Source: Caballeronia sp. dw_276
GTDB taxonomy: Bacteria; Pseudomonadota; Gammaproteobacteria; Burkholderiales; Burkholderiaceae
Assembly (NCBI RefSeq): GCF_018449635.1
Contig: NZ_JAAVUV010000003.1
Span: 248,001 to 312,000 of the forward strand
Length of the DNA: 64,000 nucleotides
Direction: 5' to 3'
In this document: positions 1 to 9,729 of the stretch, one piece after another
How positions within the stretch are numbered: position 1 is the stretch's first letter
Layout of the letters: each line of letters opens with the position of its first letter
Notes under the pieces: generated by a model
Told to the model about the DNA's origin: nothing
The model's database searches: none
The model's input: only the letters and a program-made list of their open reading frames with translations
Translations under genes and position numbers: made by a program

Positions 1-2788
1 GAACGCGGTTGGCAAGCGAATGCAACGCGCCGATCTCGCGCGATTGCCATACGCCGCCGGTCGCGCCACCTGGCATTTCGGGACTCGCACGCGCGACTCG
101 CCGAGCACGATCGAGCGCGCGAGCTTCACTGTCAGCGGTGAGCGCGAGCAGCGACGGCAGCACACGATCGGCAAGTGCCGCGCGGCCATGATATTCGAGC
201 TCGAACGGTTCGGTGTCGCCGAGTTCGGTTTCAGCATCGAACAATGCGATGCCGAGACGATCTCGCAAGATTGCACGCGCCGGATGGCGCCAGAAACGCT
301 CGAAGTCATCAAAGGCGATAGGTTCGACGTCTTCCGCCGGCAACGGCACACTGAAGAATCTGACAGACGGTTCAGTCTTGCCAAGCACCAGCGTTCGCGC
401 GAGTTCTGCACGCTCAGGCTCGTAAGTGAACAATGGCTCACTGAAGTACTCGGGCGCGAACGGTTGCAGCGGATGCTCGAATACGAACCGGCTGCGAGCC
501 GCTTCGAGTTCTTTCGGCGATGCATCCTTGCCGGCCAAAGTTTCTGCCAGATGATCGAGCAGCTCATCGATCAACGCAGCGGGTGGCAGCGCGGCGTTGT
601 CGCGAATGCTGCGTCCCGTGTAGGCGATCATCAATCGATCGCGAGCCGACAATAGCAAATCGAGGAACAGGTTACGTTCGTCGTCGCGACGTTGACGGTC
701 CCCCAACTTGCCGAAACTCGCCATCAAGTCGAATTCGTCGGCGCGCGCGAGACTTGGCAACATGCCGTCGTCCATGCCGAGCAAGCAAATCACGCGATAC
801 GGCAAGCCGCGCAAACTCGTCAGCGACGAAAACGTCACGCCGCCCCAAGGCACGCCGCCACGCGCGGCGTCGTCGAGCGCATCGGTCAGCGCCGTGCGCA
901 GGACATCGGCGGAAATTTCCGTTTCGGCCGCGCCCTCGTTCATCGAAAGCATCAGCGAGTCGAGCGTTGCGCGCACGTCGGCGATCGAATCCGCGAATGG
1001 CAGGCCTGCGTCGAAGAATTGCGTGAGCGCGTCGAGCAGCGTTTGCGTCCAGGCCGCAGGCGTGCGCGGTATGGCGACGCGCTCACCGAAGGCATCGATG
1101 TCGTCGATAAAACGCGTCAGCCTGCCAAGCAATTCCGAATCCGATCCGTGCGCGCCCTCGACGGGAAGCCATTCGTCGACGGGAGCGCCACCATCGGGCA
1201 ACGCATAACCGAGGAAAAGCCGCGTCAGCGCATCGGAGAACGTGTGGCGAGCAGCGGGAACATCCTCGCCGGTGACTGCCAAAGGCGCGAGACCACGGCG
1301 CGCACCCGCCGCCGCCAGCCATGTCTGCGCGGTTTCGAGCGCGACGGCATCGATGCCATAGCGCGCCGCAACGGCATCCACCCGCAGCCATTCGATCAGC
1401 TCGGGCGCGCCCACGCTGCGCTCGGGCAACGCAAGCCAATCTAGCAGCACGCGCGCGACCGGATTCGCCTGTGATGGCGGCAACCCCGTGATCCGATACG
1501 GAATCCGGCGGCGCTCACCGGCCACGCCGGCCGGCGCCGTGCCGAACACGCCATCGATAAGCGGCCCGGCCGCGGCCAGATCCGGGAACGCCACGAGCAC
1601 GTCCGAGGGCTGGAGCCCGTCGACCTCGTCGAACCATCCCAGCAAGCGGTCATGCAGTACTTCGAGCTGACGCGACAAGCTGTGGCAAACATGGATCTCG
1701 ATCCCGGGTTCGAGCGAAAGCGCGTCATCCGGTTCCGACTGCTCGCCGAGATCAAGGATGGCGTTCTGCACATGCGCCAGCCAGGTCGGTGCGGCATTGT
1801 GCTCGAAATGACTGGCTTCCCGCGATGCCGCGCTTTCCGTCAACTCATGCAGCATATGCAGTTGAGCCTGGGTCTGGCGGCCCCATTCGGCAAGCAGCGG
1901 ATGTCCGACCTCCTGGAAATCCAGCTTGCCGGCAAGTTCGAGTTGCTCTACCCGCGCCTCGCTGACGATATCGAACCAGAATTCGCGGCACGGGTTGATG
2001 GCGTAAATACGAACGTCTATCCAGCGCGACAATTCGCGCAAAAGTGCAATATGCAGCGGCGGCATGGTCGGCAAAGCGAACACGCTCACGCGCTCGGGCC
2101 ACTCGGCTTTCATCACGGCGTCGAGGTCGAGTTTCGGCGATTCGGTCAGGAACTTGTATGCGGGCGGCGTGGGGTCGCCTGCCTCGGTGTCGAGCGCGAG
2201 GTCGGCAAGAAGCGCGCGCCACAACTTAGCCTGCCAGCGTTCGTCTTCGCGCTGGATCGCTGTTGCATTTGGCAAGCGTGGACCGTTCGCATCGATCGCC
2301 CCGCCGGCCGACGCCAGGATCGAACCGCCCGCCTGCCAGTGCTGCAGCCATTCCGGCCGGTATGTCAGATAGTGGTCGAACACCGTCGCGATTCGGCGGG
2401 CGAGTTCGTAGCGCATGGAATCGTCGGCGGCATCGAGGTACGCATGTAGCCGCGACGCCCCCTCGGGCGCCACGTCGGAAAGTTCGCCAAGCAGCCGAAA
2501 GCAGCGCCACACCAGCCGGTCTGGCGCGAAAGGCGAATGCTCGGGCACATGCAACACGCCGCCAATACGCGCCCACAGCCATTGCGCCAGATAGCACAAG
2601 TCCACGTTTGCGCAGATCTCGAAGCGCGCCGCCATGTCGAGTTCCAGCCGCCTGCGCACGGCGGCGCTCGGCACGATGATGGTCTGGCTTGCAAACGGAT
2701 TGCCGTCGTTGAGCGCGAACGCGGCGACGTCGTCCAGCAACGCCTGCGACAGCGTTTCATGACGGTTCGAATAGAAAAGTTCGAGCAT
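1..2788 (-). CDS. recC: Exodeoxyribonuclease V gamma subunit RecC (3' end outside window)
   Basis: The frame opens at the ATG at 2788 and runs without a stop to the window edge, giving the first 929 residues. E. coli RecC has about 1,120, so the C-terminus is cut off by the window rather than mutated. The N-terminus (MLELFYSNRHETL) matches the RecC start, and the segments VICLLGMDDGMLPS (about residue 665) and FWRHPARAILRDRLG (about 830) are RecC-like. RecC is the scaffold and Chi-recognition subunit of RecBCD, which resects double-strand ends for recombination and degrades linear foreign DNA in the cytoplasm. recB and recD would be expected beyond the left edge in the same direction. It is divergent from the FUSC transporter gene, with a 224 bp intergenic region between them. 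I translated both ends by hand and saw no frameshift. Confidence 0.9.
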   Translation of the reverse strand, partial: MLELFYSNRHETLSQALLDDVAAFALNDGNPFASQTIIVPSAAVRRRLELDMAARFEICANVDLCYLAQWLWARIGGVLHVPEHSPFAPDRLVWRCFRLLGELSDVAPEGASRLHAYLDAADDSMRYELARRIATVFDHYLTYRPEWLQHWQAGGSILASAGGAIDANGPRLPNATAIQREDERWQAKLWRALLADLALDTEAGDPTPPAYKFLTESPKLDLDAVMKAEWPERVSVFALPTMPPLHIALLRELSRWIDVRIYAINPCREFWFDIVSEARVEQLELAGKLDFQEVGHPLLAEWGRQTQAQLHMLHELTESAASREASHFEHNAAPTWLAHVQNAILDLGEQSEPDDALSLEPGIEIHVCHSLSRQLEVLHDRLLGWFDEVDGLQPSDVLVAFPDLAAAGPLIDGVFGTAPAGVAGERRRIPYRITGLPPSQANPVARVLLDWLALPERSVGAPELIEWLRVDAVAARYGIDAVALETAQTWLAAAGARRGLAPLAVTGEDVPAARHTFSDALTRLFLGYALPDGGAPVDEWLPVEGAHGSDSELLGRLTRFIDDIDAFGERVAIPRTPAAWTQTLLDALTQFFDAGLPFADSIADVRATLDSLMLSMNEGAAETEISADVLRTALTDALDDAARGGVPWGGVTFSSLTSLRGLPYRVICLLGMDDGMLPSLARADEFDLMASFGKLGDRQRRDDERNLFLDLLLSARDRLMIAYTGRSIRDNAALPPAALIDELLDHLAETLAGKDASPKELEAARSRFVFEHPLQPFAPEYFSEPLFTYEPERAELARTLVLGKTEPSVRFFSVPLPAEDVEPIAFDDFERFWRHPARAILRDRLGIALFDAETELGDTEPFELEYHGRAALADRVLPSLLALTADSEARALDRARRVARASPEMPGGATGGVWQSREIGALHSLANRV

Positions 2789-3012
2789 GGATCCTGCTAG
2801 TTGAGCGTGAAAGGCAACGGCTCGTTCGGCAAAAGCCAGGGACGTGTCGCGAGGTGAAACAACAGGATAGCAAAGGCCGTTCTCCCCGGCGATTCGACCG
2901 AACGGCCTAGGTTTCGACGCTGTCGAGTTGGGTTAGACTCGAAGCCACAATGAAAGGCGGGTCCGCGAGCCTCATATGGCAAACGGGACCACGCCGGGAA
3001 ATTAGGAAGTCG

Positions 3013-5496
3013 ATGCGTTACTCGCTAGAGATCAGAAAATTCATTTATAGCCAGTACTTTTTCGGCGGCTTGCGCATCGCGCTCGGCGTCTCGCTGCCGG
3101 CCGTACTGATGTTGACTATTTTTCACAACCGCGAACTCGGCTTCACGATAGCGACCGGAGCATTGGGCGCGTGCGTGGTCGATATGCCGGGCCCGCTGAA
3201 GTACAAGCACAACGAGATGCTGGCGTGCACGGTGATCGGATTCTTGTCGGCGCTTGCTACCGGAATTGCGAGCGCGAACGTGGTGACGTTGTGGTTGACC
3301 GTCGTGCCGCTCACGTTCGTGTTGTCGCTGATCGTGGTGTACGGCAACCGCTGGCCGCAGATCAGCTTCGCCACGCTCTTCATGATGATCGTGACGCTGG
3401 AAGAGCATTTCACGCCGATGCAGGCCTTGATCTATGCGTCGTGGATCCTGCTCGGCGGCCTCTGGTACACGTATTGGGCAACGTTCGTGAGCCGCTGGAT
3501 GGTGTATCGGATCGAACGGCAGGCGCTCGCGGAAAGCGTCTTCAGCTGCGCCGAATATCTGCTCGCACGTTCCGAGTTCTACGATCTCGACACGAATATT
3601 GACGAGTGTTATCGAAAGCTGATTGAAAAGCAGATTCAGGCAGTCGAACGCCAGGACGCAGCACGCGACATCGTGCTGCGCAACCTGCCGAAGTTGCGCA
3701 GCGGCAAGCTCGATCCACGCCGTGCCATGCTCTTCAACCTGTTCATCAACGCAGTGGATCTGCATGAGATGTTCGTGGGCGCGCACACGGATTATCCGCT
3801 CGTGCGCAACACCTTCGGCGGCGCGGACATCCTGGTCTTCTATCGCGACCTGATGCGAAAGTCCGCGCTCGACCTGGAAGACATTGGTCTAGCCGTGCTG
3901 CAGAACCGGCCGGCGCGCCCGAAGATCAACGTGAAAGCGGAGTTGCGCGCGATCGAGTACGAGCTCGATCAAATGCGCAAACATGAGGTTCCGCAGAAAA
4001 ATCCGGAGGCGTATTCGGCGGTGTCGTCGGCGTTCCGGCGGTTATGGAGCGCGACTCGTCTCATCGATAAAATGCGGCGCCAGACGCGACATGACCCAGC
4101 CATTACTGAAACGGAAATTCGAGTCGATCCGAAGCTCGCGCGTTTCGTGTCGAGCCGGCGCGTGCCGTTCATGCAGATTTTCTCGAACCTGACAATGTCG
4201 TCGCCGAGCTTTCGTCATGCGCTGCGGGTGACGATTGCGGTTGGTATCGGCTTCTGGCTCGGGCGTTTGCTGCCGCTCACCAACGCATACTGGATCGTGA
4301 TGACCACGGTCATCATTCTCAAGCCAGGCTATTCGCTCACCAAGCAGCGAAACGTACAGCGGATCATTGGCACGGCGATTGGATGCACGGCCTGCGTCGG
4401 CCTGATTTTCGTGGTGAAGGATCCGCATGTGCTGCTGGTGGCCATGTTCGCCTGCATGGTGATGAGCTATAGCCTCCTGCTCTTCAACTACACGGCAAGC
4501 GTTGTGTTCACATCGGCTTATGTGCTGCTGATGCTGCACTTGCTCGCGCCGGGCGGAATGCGCCTGATCGGCGAACGGGCAATCGATACCGCCGTGGGCT
4601 GCGCCATCGCCATTGCCGCGAGCCATCTGTTTCCGTACTGGGAATACCGGCTGATGGGCAAGCAAGTGCACGACATGATCGGCGCAATGCGCAATTACCT
4701 CGAAGCGAGCTGGTGGTGGACGGGCAAACCGGCCACGCAGGAAACAAAGAACGCGGCAGCGAACCCGAATGTTTTCGCCGACTCCAATGCGCCAACCGCT
4801 GAAGCCACTACAGCGGCGCTGGCAAGGGCGGAGACGCCTGCCTTGGCGTTATCGGCGGAGGCTGAAAACTCGCCGATGCCCACAACCACAGGGCAAGCTC
4901 CTGCTCCGAGCGCTAGCACCGCCAAACCCAAACCGGTGACAGGCGAAAGCACTGCGGCGACCGCGCAGTCGGGGGCGTCTGCAGCGGCGGCCGAAGCGGC
5001 GTCGGCACTGGACAGCGATTTCAAATACCGCCTCGCACGCAAGAACGTGCACATTGCATTCGCAAATCTCGGCCAGGCTTTTCAGCGCATGATGCTCGAG
5101 CCGAAAGCGCAGCAAAAATTCGTTCCCGAGCTCAACGACCTGCTGGTGCGCAGTCACGTGCTTGCATCCCAGATCACGGCCGCGGGGCCTTTGCTGCAAT
5201 CCGTGGGGAAATCCGCGGCGGGTCACGCCGCCCAACCGGTTCAACGCGCGTTGAGCGTGATTCGCGACAATTTAACGCAGGCGCAAGACGGCGTGCCGGC
5301 GCCCGACGACCAAGCCGAGCAATCGAAGCAACTGACAGTCGAACTGGATTCAATGGTGGTCGGCGCGGAACGCGCGGAAGATATTCCGTCCGACGCCGTT
5401 CAGGACCTGAAGCTTCTGGCGCATCAGTGCAAGCAGATGCTGACGGCCTCGTTTCTGATTCGCAAGGACGCGAGCCTCATCAATTTGCCGGAGTGA
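3013..5496 (+). CDS. FUSC family inner-membrane transporter (fusaric acid resistance-like)
   Basis: This 827-residue membrane protein has the two-module FUSC/YccS-type layout. There is an N-terminal block of hydrophobic segments (about residues 20-165), a soluble region, a second hydrophobic block (about 400-545), and a cytoplasmic C-terminal domain. The family is linked to export of aromatic acids such as fusaric acid and p-hydroxybenzoate; the substrate here is unknown. An earlier ATG exists at 2950, but I chose 3013 because an AGGAA sits just upstream and the protein then starts MRYSLEIRKF, directly ahead of the first membrane segments. A low-complexity Ala/Thr/Pro/Ser stretch (about residues 570-665) interrupts the C-terminal part. 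No periplasmic adaptor (AaeA-like) gene is adjacent, so it may act alone or with a distant partner. Confidence 0.85.
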   Translation: MRYSLEIRKFIYSQYFFGGLRIALGVSLPAVLMLTIFHNRELGFTIATGALGACVVDMPGPLKYKHNEMLACTVIGFLSALATGIASANVVTLWLTVVPLTFVLSLIVVYGNRWPQISFATLFMMIVTLEEHFTPMQALIYASWILLGGLWYTYWATFVSRWMVYRIERQALAESVFSCAEYLLARSEFYDLDTNIDECYRKLIEKQIQAVERQDAARDIVLRNLPKLRSGKLDPRRAMLFNLFINAVDLHEMFVGAHTDYPLVRNTFGGADILVFYRDLMRKSALDLEDIGLAVLQNRPARPKINVKAELRAIEYELDQMRKHEVPQKNPEAYSAVSSAFRRLWSATRLIDKMRRQTRHDPAITETEIRVDPKLARFVSSRRVPFMQIFSNLTMSSPSFRHALRVTIAVGIGFWLGRLLPLTNAYWIVMTTVIILKPGYSLTKQRNVQRIIGTAIGCTACVGLIFVVKDPHVLLVAMFACMVMSYSLLLFNYTASVVFTSAYVLLMLHLLAPGGMRLIGERAIDTAVGCAIAIAASHLFPYWEYRLMGKQVHDMIGAMRNYLEASWWWTGKPATQETKNAAANPNVFADSNAPTAEATTAALARAETPALALSAEAENSPMPTTTGQAPAPSASTAKPKPVTGESTAATAQSGASAAAAEAASALDSDFKYRLARKNVHIAFANLGQAFQRMMLEPKAQQKFVPELNDLLVRSHVLASQITAAGPLLQSVGKSAAGHAAQPVQRALSVIRDNLTQAQDGVPAPDDQAEQSKQLTVELDSMVVGAERAEDIPSDAVQDLKLLAHQCKQMLTASFLIRKDASLINLPE

Positions 5497-5517
5497 ACGA
5501 CGCGCGACCCGACGCCC

Positions 5518-5724
5518 TTATTGTGAAGCGCCCGTAGAAGGAACGGCAGGTACCGTGGTACTCGATGCAGGCGTTGCGTTTTCATGCTCGTAGTCGCGCT
5601 TTTCGCGGATCGCGTTGAAGAACAGTGTTCCGATCACAAGCAGCACCACGACCACAATAAGAATGCTGATCGCGAAAGTAGGGTTCCTGCGCGTCGGGGC
5701 CTGTTTGCGGCGGTCATCGGTCAT
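5518..5724 (-). CDS. Small single-pass membrane protein, unknown function
   Basis: It encodes 68 residues. A basic N-terminus (MTDDRRKQAPTRRN) is followed by one strong membrane helix (about residues 17-39) and a Ser/Thr/Pro/Ala-rich tail. The charge pattern predicts a cytoplasmic N-terminus and a periplasmic tail. It converges on the FUSC gene with 21 bp between the two stops. I recognise no family. The good membrane segment and free-standing position make it more likely real than spurious. Confidence 0.6.
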   Translation of the reverse strand: MTDDRRKQAPTRRNPTFAISILIVVVVLLVIGTLFFNAIREKRDYEHENATPASSTTVPAVPSTGASQ

Positions 5725-5851
5725 GAAAATCGAGGCTCTTTTTTTTGAGATTGGACGAAGCGCACGATCTTACCCGACACTGATTTCAGATGGATTGCGG
5801 CGCCCGCCTCCGAGACGTGCGCAAGACGTGGTCCACCTGGCCTGCCCTGGA

Positions 5852-6328
5852 CTAATTCCCCGTCGCGCCGAGCGGCGGCCTGACCGGCAGCGCCGTGGAA
5901 TATTTGATCTGTTCCATGGCAAAACTCGAACTCACGTCGTAAAGCGGAATGGCGCGAATCAGCGACTTGTACACACGGTCGTAGTCGTCAATATCCGACA
6001 CCACCACGCGCATCAAGTAGTCCGTTTCCCCGCTCATCCGATACACCTCGACCACCTCGGGAATATCCCGCACGGCGCGCGTAAACTCCTCGGCCCAATC
6101 CTGCGTGTGCTGGTTCGTCTTCACCGCCACGAATACCGTGGTTCCCACGCCGAGCTTGCGTGGATCGCAGAGGGCGACTTGCGCGCGTATCACGCCGGCT
6201 TCTTTCAGTCGCTGAACACGCTTCCAGCACGGCGTCTGCGAAAGGTTGACCCGTGTCGCCAACTCGGCGATGGGCATCGTGACATCTTCCTGAAGCAGTT
6301 CCAGCAACTTGCGATCGATAAGGTCCAT
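5852..6328 (-). CDS. Lrp/AsnC family transcriptional regulator, DecR-like
   Basis: This 158-residue regulator has an N-terminal winged helix-turn-helix (about residues 3-55, including LATRVNLSQTPCWKRVQRL) and a C-terminal RAM ligand-binding domain (about 65-145). Its TPCWKR segment and its SSFAMEQIKYSTALP ending closely resemble E. coli DecR (YbaO), an Lrp-type activator of cysteine detoxification. It is divergent from a cysteine dioxygenase gene 145 bp away. The shared intergenic region carries an Lrp-type palindrome ending 17 bp before this ATG, a position that suits autoregulation. The assignment to Lrp/AsnC is firm; the DecR-like cysteine-sensing role is inferred from sequence resemblance and the neighbour. 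Confidence 0.92.
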   Translation of the reverse strand: MDLIDRKLLELLQEDVTMPIAELATRVNLSQTPCWKRVQRLKEAGVIRAQVALCDPRKLGVGTTVFVAVKTNQHTQDWAEEFTRAVRDIPEVVEVYRMSGETDYLMRVVVSDIDDYDRVYKSLIRAIPLYDVSSSFAMEQIKYSTALPVRPPLGATGN

Positions 6329-6344
6329 GCCCAGGCCGCCCCTT

Positions 6345-6361
6345 GTAGGAAATTATTCTAC
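6345..6361. promoter_or_regulatory. Lrp-type operator between the regulator and cysteine dioxygenase genes
   Basis: TAGGAAATTATTCTA at 6346-6360 matches the Lrp consensus YAGHAWATTWTDCTR at 14 of 15 positions, and the flanking G and C extend the dyad. A weaker copy (11 of 15) lies at 6375-6389, with centres 29 bp apart, close to three helical turns. A TATAAA at 6414-6419 could be the -10 of the cysteine dioxygenase promoter; no convincing -35 is seen, which would fit an activated promoter. Confidence 0.65.
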
Positions 6362-6473
6362 TTTTGCGCTACTTCACGAAATTATATGGAAACTTTTTCC
6401 ACAAGCAAACCGGTATAAATGAGTTACCGAAGAACGCAGATTCGCCTTCCTTTTGCTGACCTAAGAACTCGCC

Positions 6474-7022
6474 ATGCCTTTGCTCCAAGACACCGTCGAC
6501 ATCGAATCGCCGCTTGCCCGGTTGTCCCAGACACTCGATACCGCGTGCTGCTTCGACCCGGCATCGCCTGGCTTCATGCAGGGCGTGCGGGCCGCACTTG
6601 CCCGTCTGGCCGAAGAACCCGAGCTTTTATCGAAGGCGCAGCGTGAAAGCTGTCCGGACTCTTACAGCCGGCATCTGCTATTTGCCGATCCACTCGGCCG
6701 CTACGCCGTCGCCGCCCTGGTGTGGCGCCCCGGCCAAATAAGTCCCATACATGGCCACCATACGTGGTGCGCCTACACGGTCATTGAAGGGACGCTGACA
6801 GAAACGCTGTTTTCCTGGGATACCAATACACATCGCGCAGTCGAAACGCGCCGGCACGAGCGGGTTCACGGCGCAGTTTCGGTAGTGGGCGCCGGCCGCG
6901 GTGCGATACACCGCCTCGGGAACGCGTCGACCACCGGGGAAACCGCTGTCTCCATTCATGTCTACGGCGTGACGGGCGCGCAAATCTCGACGCACGTGAA
7001 CGACGTCGTGCGAGCCGCCTGA
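6474..7022 (+). CDS. Cysteine dioxygenase family protein (cupin)
   Basis: This 182-residue protein is of the cysteine dioxygenase type, which oxidises the L-cysteine thiol to cysteine sulfinate using a mononuclear iron and O2. The cupin iron-binding set is visible: His93 and His95 in SPIHGHHTWCAYTV, and His146 in GRGAIHRLGN, the spacing expected of bacterial CDO-like proteins. Some members of this superfamily use 3-mercaptopropionate or other thiols, so the substrate is not certain. The divergent DecR-like regulator supports a role in cysteine breakdown. It converges with the MscS gene, with only 4 bp between the stops. I chose the ATG at 6474, which gives a normal family length. Confidence 0.85.
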   Translation: MPLLQDTVDIESPLARLSQTLDTACCFDPASPGFMQGVRAALARLAEEPELLSKAQRESCPDSYSRHLLFADPLGRYAVAALVWRPGQISPIHGHHTWCAYTVIEGTLTETLFSWDTNTHRAVETRRHERVHGAVSVVGAGRGAIHRLGNASTTGETAVSIHVYGVTGAQISTHVNDVVRAA

Positions 7023-7026
7023 CGGC

Positions 7027-9603
7027 CTACGCCTTGCCCGGCGCCGCCGCCGTCGGAATTTGAGGCGGGACCTGCACGGATTGATCCGTTGCCGGCGGCG
7101 CGGGTTGCGGCTCGTGCGAAATATCGCGTGCGTCCGCAGCGGCGCGGCGTGCGACCGGCGACATGGGTGACATCGGCGAGGGTTCCTTCACTTCGTCGAG
7201 ATCGTCCCACGGTGCGTCCTTGCCCGACGATTCCTTCGATACCCGCAATTGCATCTGCGGCACCGGAACGTCCATTCCGACTTCGTCCATCTTCCGTTTG
7301 ACCCTGACGTTGAACGCACGTGCAACGCTCCACTGCTTCAGCGGCAGCGTCTTGATCTGCCCTTTCACCACCATCCAGTTGGGATCGAAACGGTCAAGCC
7401 CCCACACTTCAATAGGCCCGAGCATCTCGCGCCGGTAGCGGAAATCGGCTTTAAGCTCAGCGCCAACCTCGCGGATCATTTGCGTGACGTGATCGACATC
7501 GGCCGAGAACGGCACCCGCACCTCGAACACGGCATAGGCAAAATCACGCGACAGGTTCTTCACAATCTTGATCTGCGAGAACGGAATTGCGTGAATGGCG
7601 CCCTGCCCGTCGCGCAAACGCACGGTACGGATGGTCAGCGTCTCGACCACGCCCGCATGCCCTCCGTCGACTTCAATGGAATCGCCAACGGAAATCGTGT
7701 CCTCGATGATGATGAAAAGCCCGGTGATCAGATCGGCGACCAGCGACTGTGCGCCAAAACCGACCGCCAACCCGATCACACCCGCACCCGCAAGCAGCGG
7801 CGTCACGTTCAGTCCGAGATTCGCGGCTGTCACGATCGCGGCGGTGGTCAGCAACGCCACAAAAACGACATTGCGGATCAGCGGCAGCATGGTGCGCGCG
7901 CGCATGCTCGGCCCGCGTCCCTTGCCGCGCGGCGCGTTGGGATTGAGCGCCTCTTGAATCCCCGTATCGATGATGATCCACACCAGCCACGAGATGAAAA
8001 TGGTCAGCAAGATGGCGCTGACCGCGTGCGTAATGCCGCGCGCGGCGACGCTTTCCTCCGCCAGATTGGCAAGCGAAAAACCCCAGAGATGCGACCACAA
8101 CTCGAGAAACCCGAGCCAGATAAACAGAACCAGCAAGCGGCCAAAATATCTGACAAGCCGACGAACATAAGCGGATTGCCGGCGCGTCTTGCGCTCGGGC
8201 AGCTTAGTGACATGCAGCACGATGGCGCTGAGAAACAGGCCGATCACGAGCAACCCGGCGCTGGCGATATCGAGTTGCAGCACGTTTTCCGACGTGCCGA
8301 TACCCGCCAGCGTCCCGATCACGGACACGGCAACGAGCAGCAGCATGGGCAGATGCCATAGCGAGCCGAACACTTCAAAGGTCTCGGTCGCGGCCTTGTG
8401 GCGGCTGCGCTGCTCATAGGAACGGCTGCGGATCAGGTGGGCGACCGGCCGCTGGAACGCGAGTGCGAAATAGCCGGTCAGGATCGCGGCGCACATGTTC
8501 GATATCGTCGAAATCAGCGCCGACAGGTTCGTTCCGAGCTGCTGAGCCACGTCATAGTTGGCGGCGGCATCCCCGAGCGCACCGAGCGTGCCGATTACAA
8601 ACAGCAGCCGGCGTGCGTGCACGATCAGCACGTTCACCGCCACCCGCCGGTGCGCCGAGCCAAACAGCGAAAACATGATCAGGCAGATCGACGAGAAAAT
8701 CGCGCCCGCGACGATCGCATAAGCCGTCACCATCGCGAGCGTGCGCCCGAGGGAAACCGGCATCATGCGCACAAAGGTCAGCGCCGCCACGAACGCGAAC
8801 AAATAAGGGCCCACTCTGCGCAGCGTGAAAATCAGCAACTCGCGGGTGGTCGGATTGGGACGCAGCCCGAAGTGGATCTTGTAACGGGCGTGAATGCGCC
8901 GCTGAAGGTACACGAGTAGAAACGCGCAAGCGCCCCAGCCCGCCAGCGTGAGGAAATAGTTGAGCAGGGTGCGGCCAAACGATTCGCGGCTCTGGCCCGA
9001 AGCGATGGTGAACAACTCGTTGCCGGCGGCGTTCAGACGCCCACCCCAGTAATTGAACGGCGTGTGACCGCGGCTGATATCGGCTTCGACGTTCGCCAAA
9101 CCCGACGCGATTGCTCCCAGCAGCCCGGTCTTCGGCGTAATTGCCGCTACGACGGAGGACGCGGCCGTTGTGGAACTCGCCGATGACGCCTCCACCGCAG
9201 CGCTCGCCGCCAGGGCGGAGCCGTCCGCAGCCGTTGCACTTGCAGTGACTGGCGGCAACGTGCCCGACTCGGCGTCGCGCCTGGCGTCGCGGAGCTTCTT
9301 CAACTGGGTGACAAGCGCCGTGCGCTGGCGGTCGCTATCGAGCGCCGAAATCACCGTGTCGAGCGAGTGCGTCAGTTCTGCATTGGTCGCGGGGCTGGCG
9401 GGCGTATCCGACGCCCCGGTCGTGAATGCGGGGACGGCGGCGGCATCTGACGCGGCCGGCGGGGTGACAAGTTCCTGAAACGACGGCAACGCCAGCGCTG
9501 GCGGCGCCGCATCCGCATCAAGGGAAAAACCTGTGAAGGCTGCGAAAAAGATCGCAGCAGATACCAGCGCGCCAGCGAGCGCCCGGATTCGGCTTGGCTT
9601 CAT
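7027..9603 (-). CDS. MscS family mechanosensitive ion channel with large N-terminal extension
   Basis: This 858-residue inner-membrane channel has a signal peptide (MKPSRIRALAGA..., cleavage likely after DADA), a low-complexity Ala/Ser/Thr periplasmic stretch, about ten membrane segments, and the conserved MscS pore and beta domain at about residues 590-785. The pore-lining helix reads AGAGVIGLAVGFGAQSL. MscS channels release solutes during hypo-osmotic shock; large homologues such as MscK can also be ion- or redox-gated. The frame extends upstream to 9723, but I set the start at 9603 because the signal peptide begins there. The C-terminal 70 residues are Pro/Ala-rich and probably disordered. 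A lipoprotein gene lies upstream on the same strand, 126 bp from this start. Confidence 0.88.
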   Translation of the reverse strand: MKPSRIRALAGALVSAAIFFAAFTGFSLDADAAPPALALPSFQELVTPPAASDAAAVPAFTTGASDTPASPATNAELTHSLDTVISALDSDRQRTALVTQLKKLRDARRDAESGTLPPVTASATAADGSALAASAAVEASSASSTTAASSVVAAITPKTGLLGAIASGLANVEADISRGHTPFNYWGGRLNAAGNELFTIASGQSRESFGRTLLNYFLTLAGWGACAFLLVYLQRRIHARYKIHFGLRPNPTTRELLIFTLRRVGPYLFAFVAALTFVRMMPVSLGRTLAMVTAYAIVAGAIFSSICLIMFSLFGSAHRRVAVNVLIVHARRLLFVIGTLGALGDAAANYDVAQQLGTNLSALISTISNMCAAILTGYFALAFQRPVAHLIRSRSYEQRSRHKAATETFEVFGSLWHLPMLLLVAVSVIGTLAGIGTSENVLQLDIASAGLLVIGLFLSAIVLHVTKLPERKTRRQSAYVRRLVRYFGRLLVLFIWLGFLELWSHLWGFSLANLAEESVAARGITHAVSAILLTIFISWLVWIIIDTGIQEALNPNAPRGKGRGPSMRARTMLPLIRNVVFVALLTTAAIVTAANLGLNVTPLLAGAGVIGLAVGFGAQSLVADLITGLFIIIEDTISVGDSIEVDGGHAGVVETLTIRTVRLRDGQGAIHAIPFSQIKIVKNLSRDFAYAVFEVRVPFSADVDHVTQMIREVGAELKADFRYRREMLGPIEVWGLDRFDPNWMVVKGQIKTLPLKQWSVARAFNVRVKRKMDEVGMDVPVPQMQLRVSKESSGKDAPWDDLDEVKEPSPMSPMSPVARRAAADARDISHEPQPAPPATDQSVQVPPQIPTAAAPGKA

Positions 9604-9729
9604 GGCGGTATGGATGATGTAAAAGACCGCCAGTTTAGCCGCTGTCTTGAAATTATCTTTAGACGAAACGGTCAGCCGCGTAACGAAATGTAGCGATAGA
9701 GCGGTTTGCCAGACCGTAGCCACTGACCG

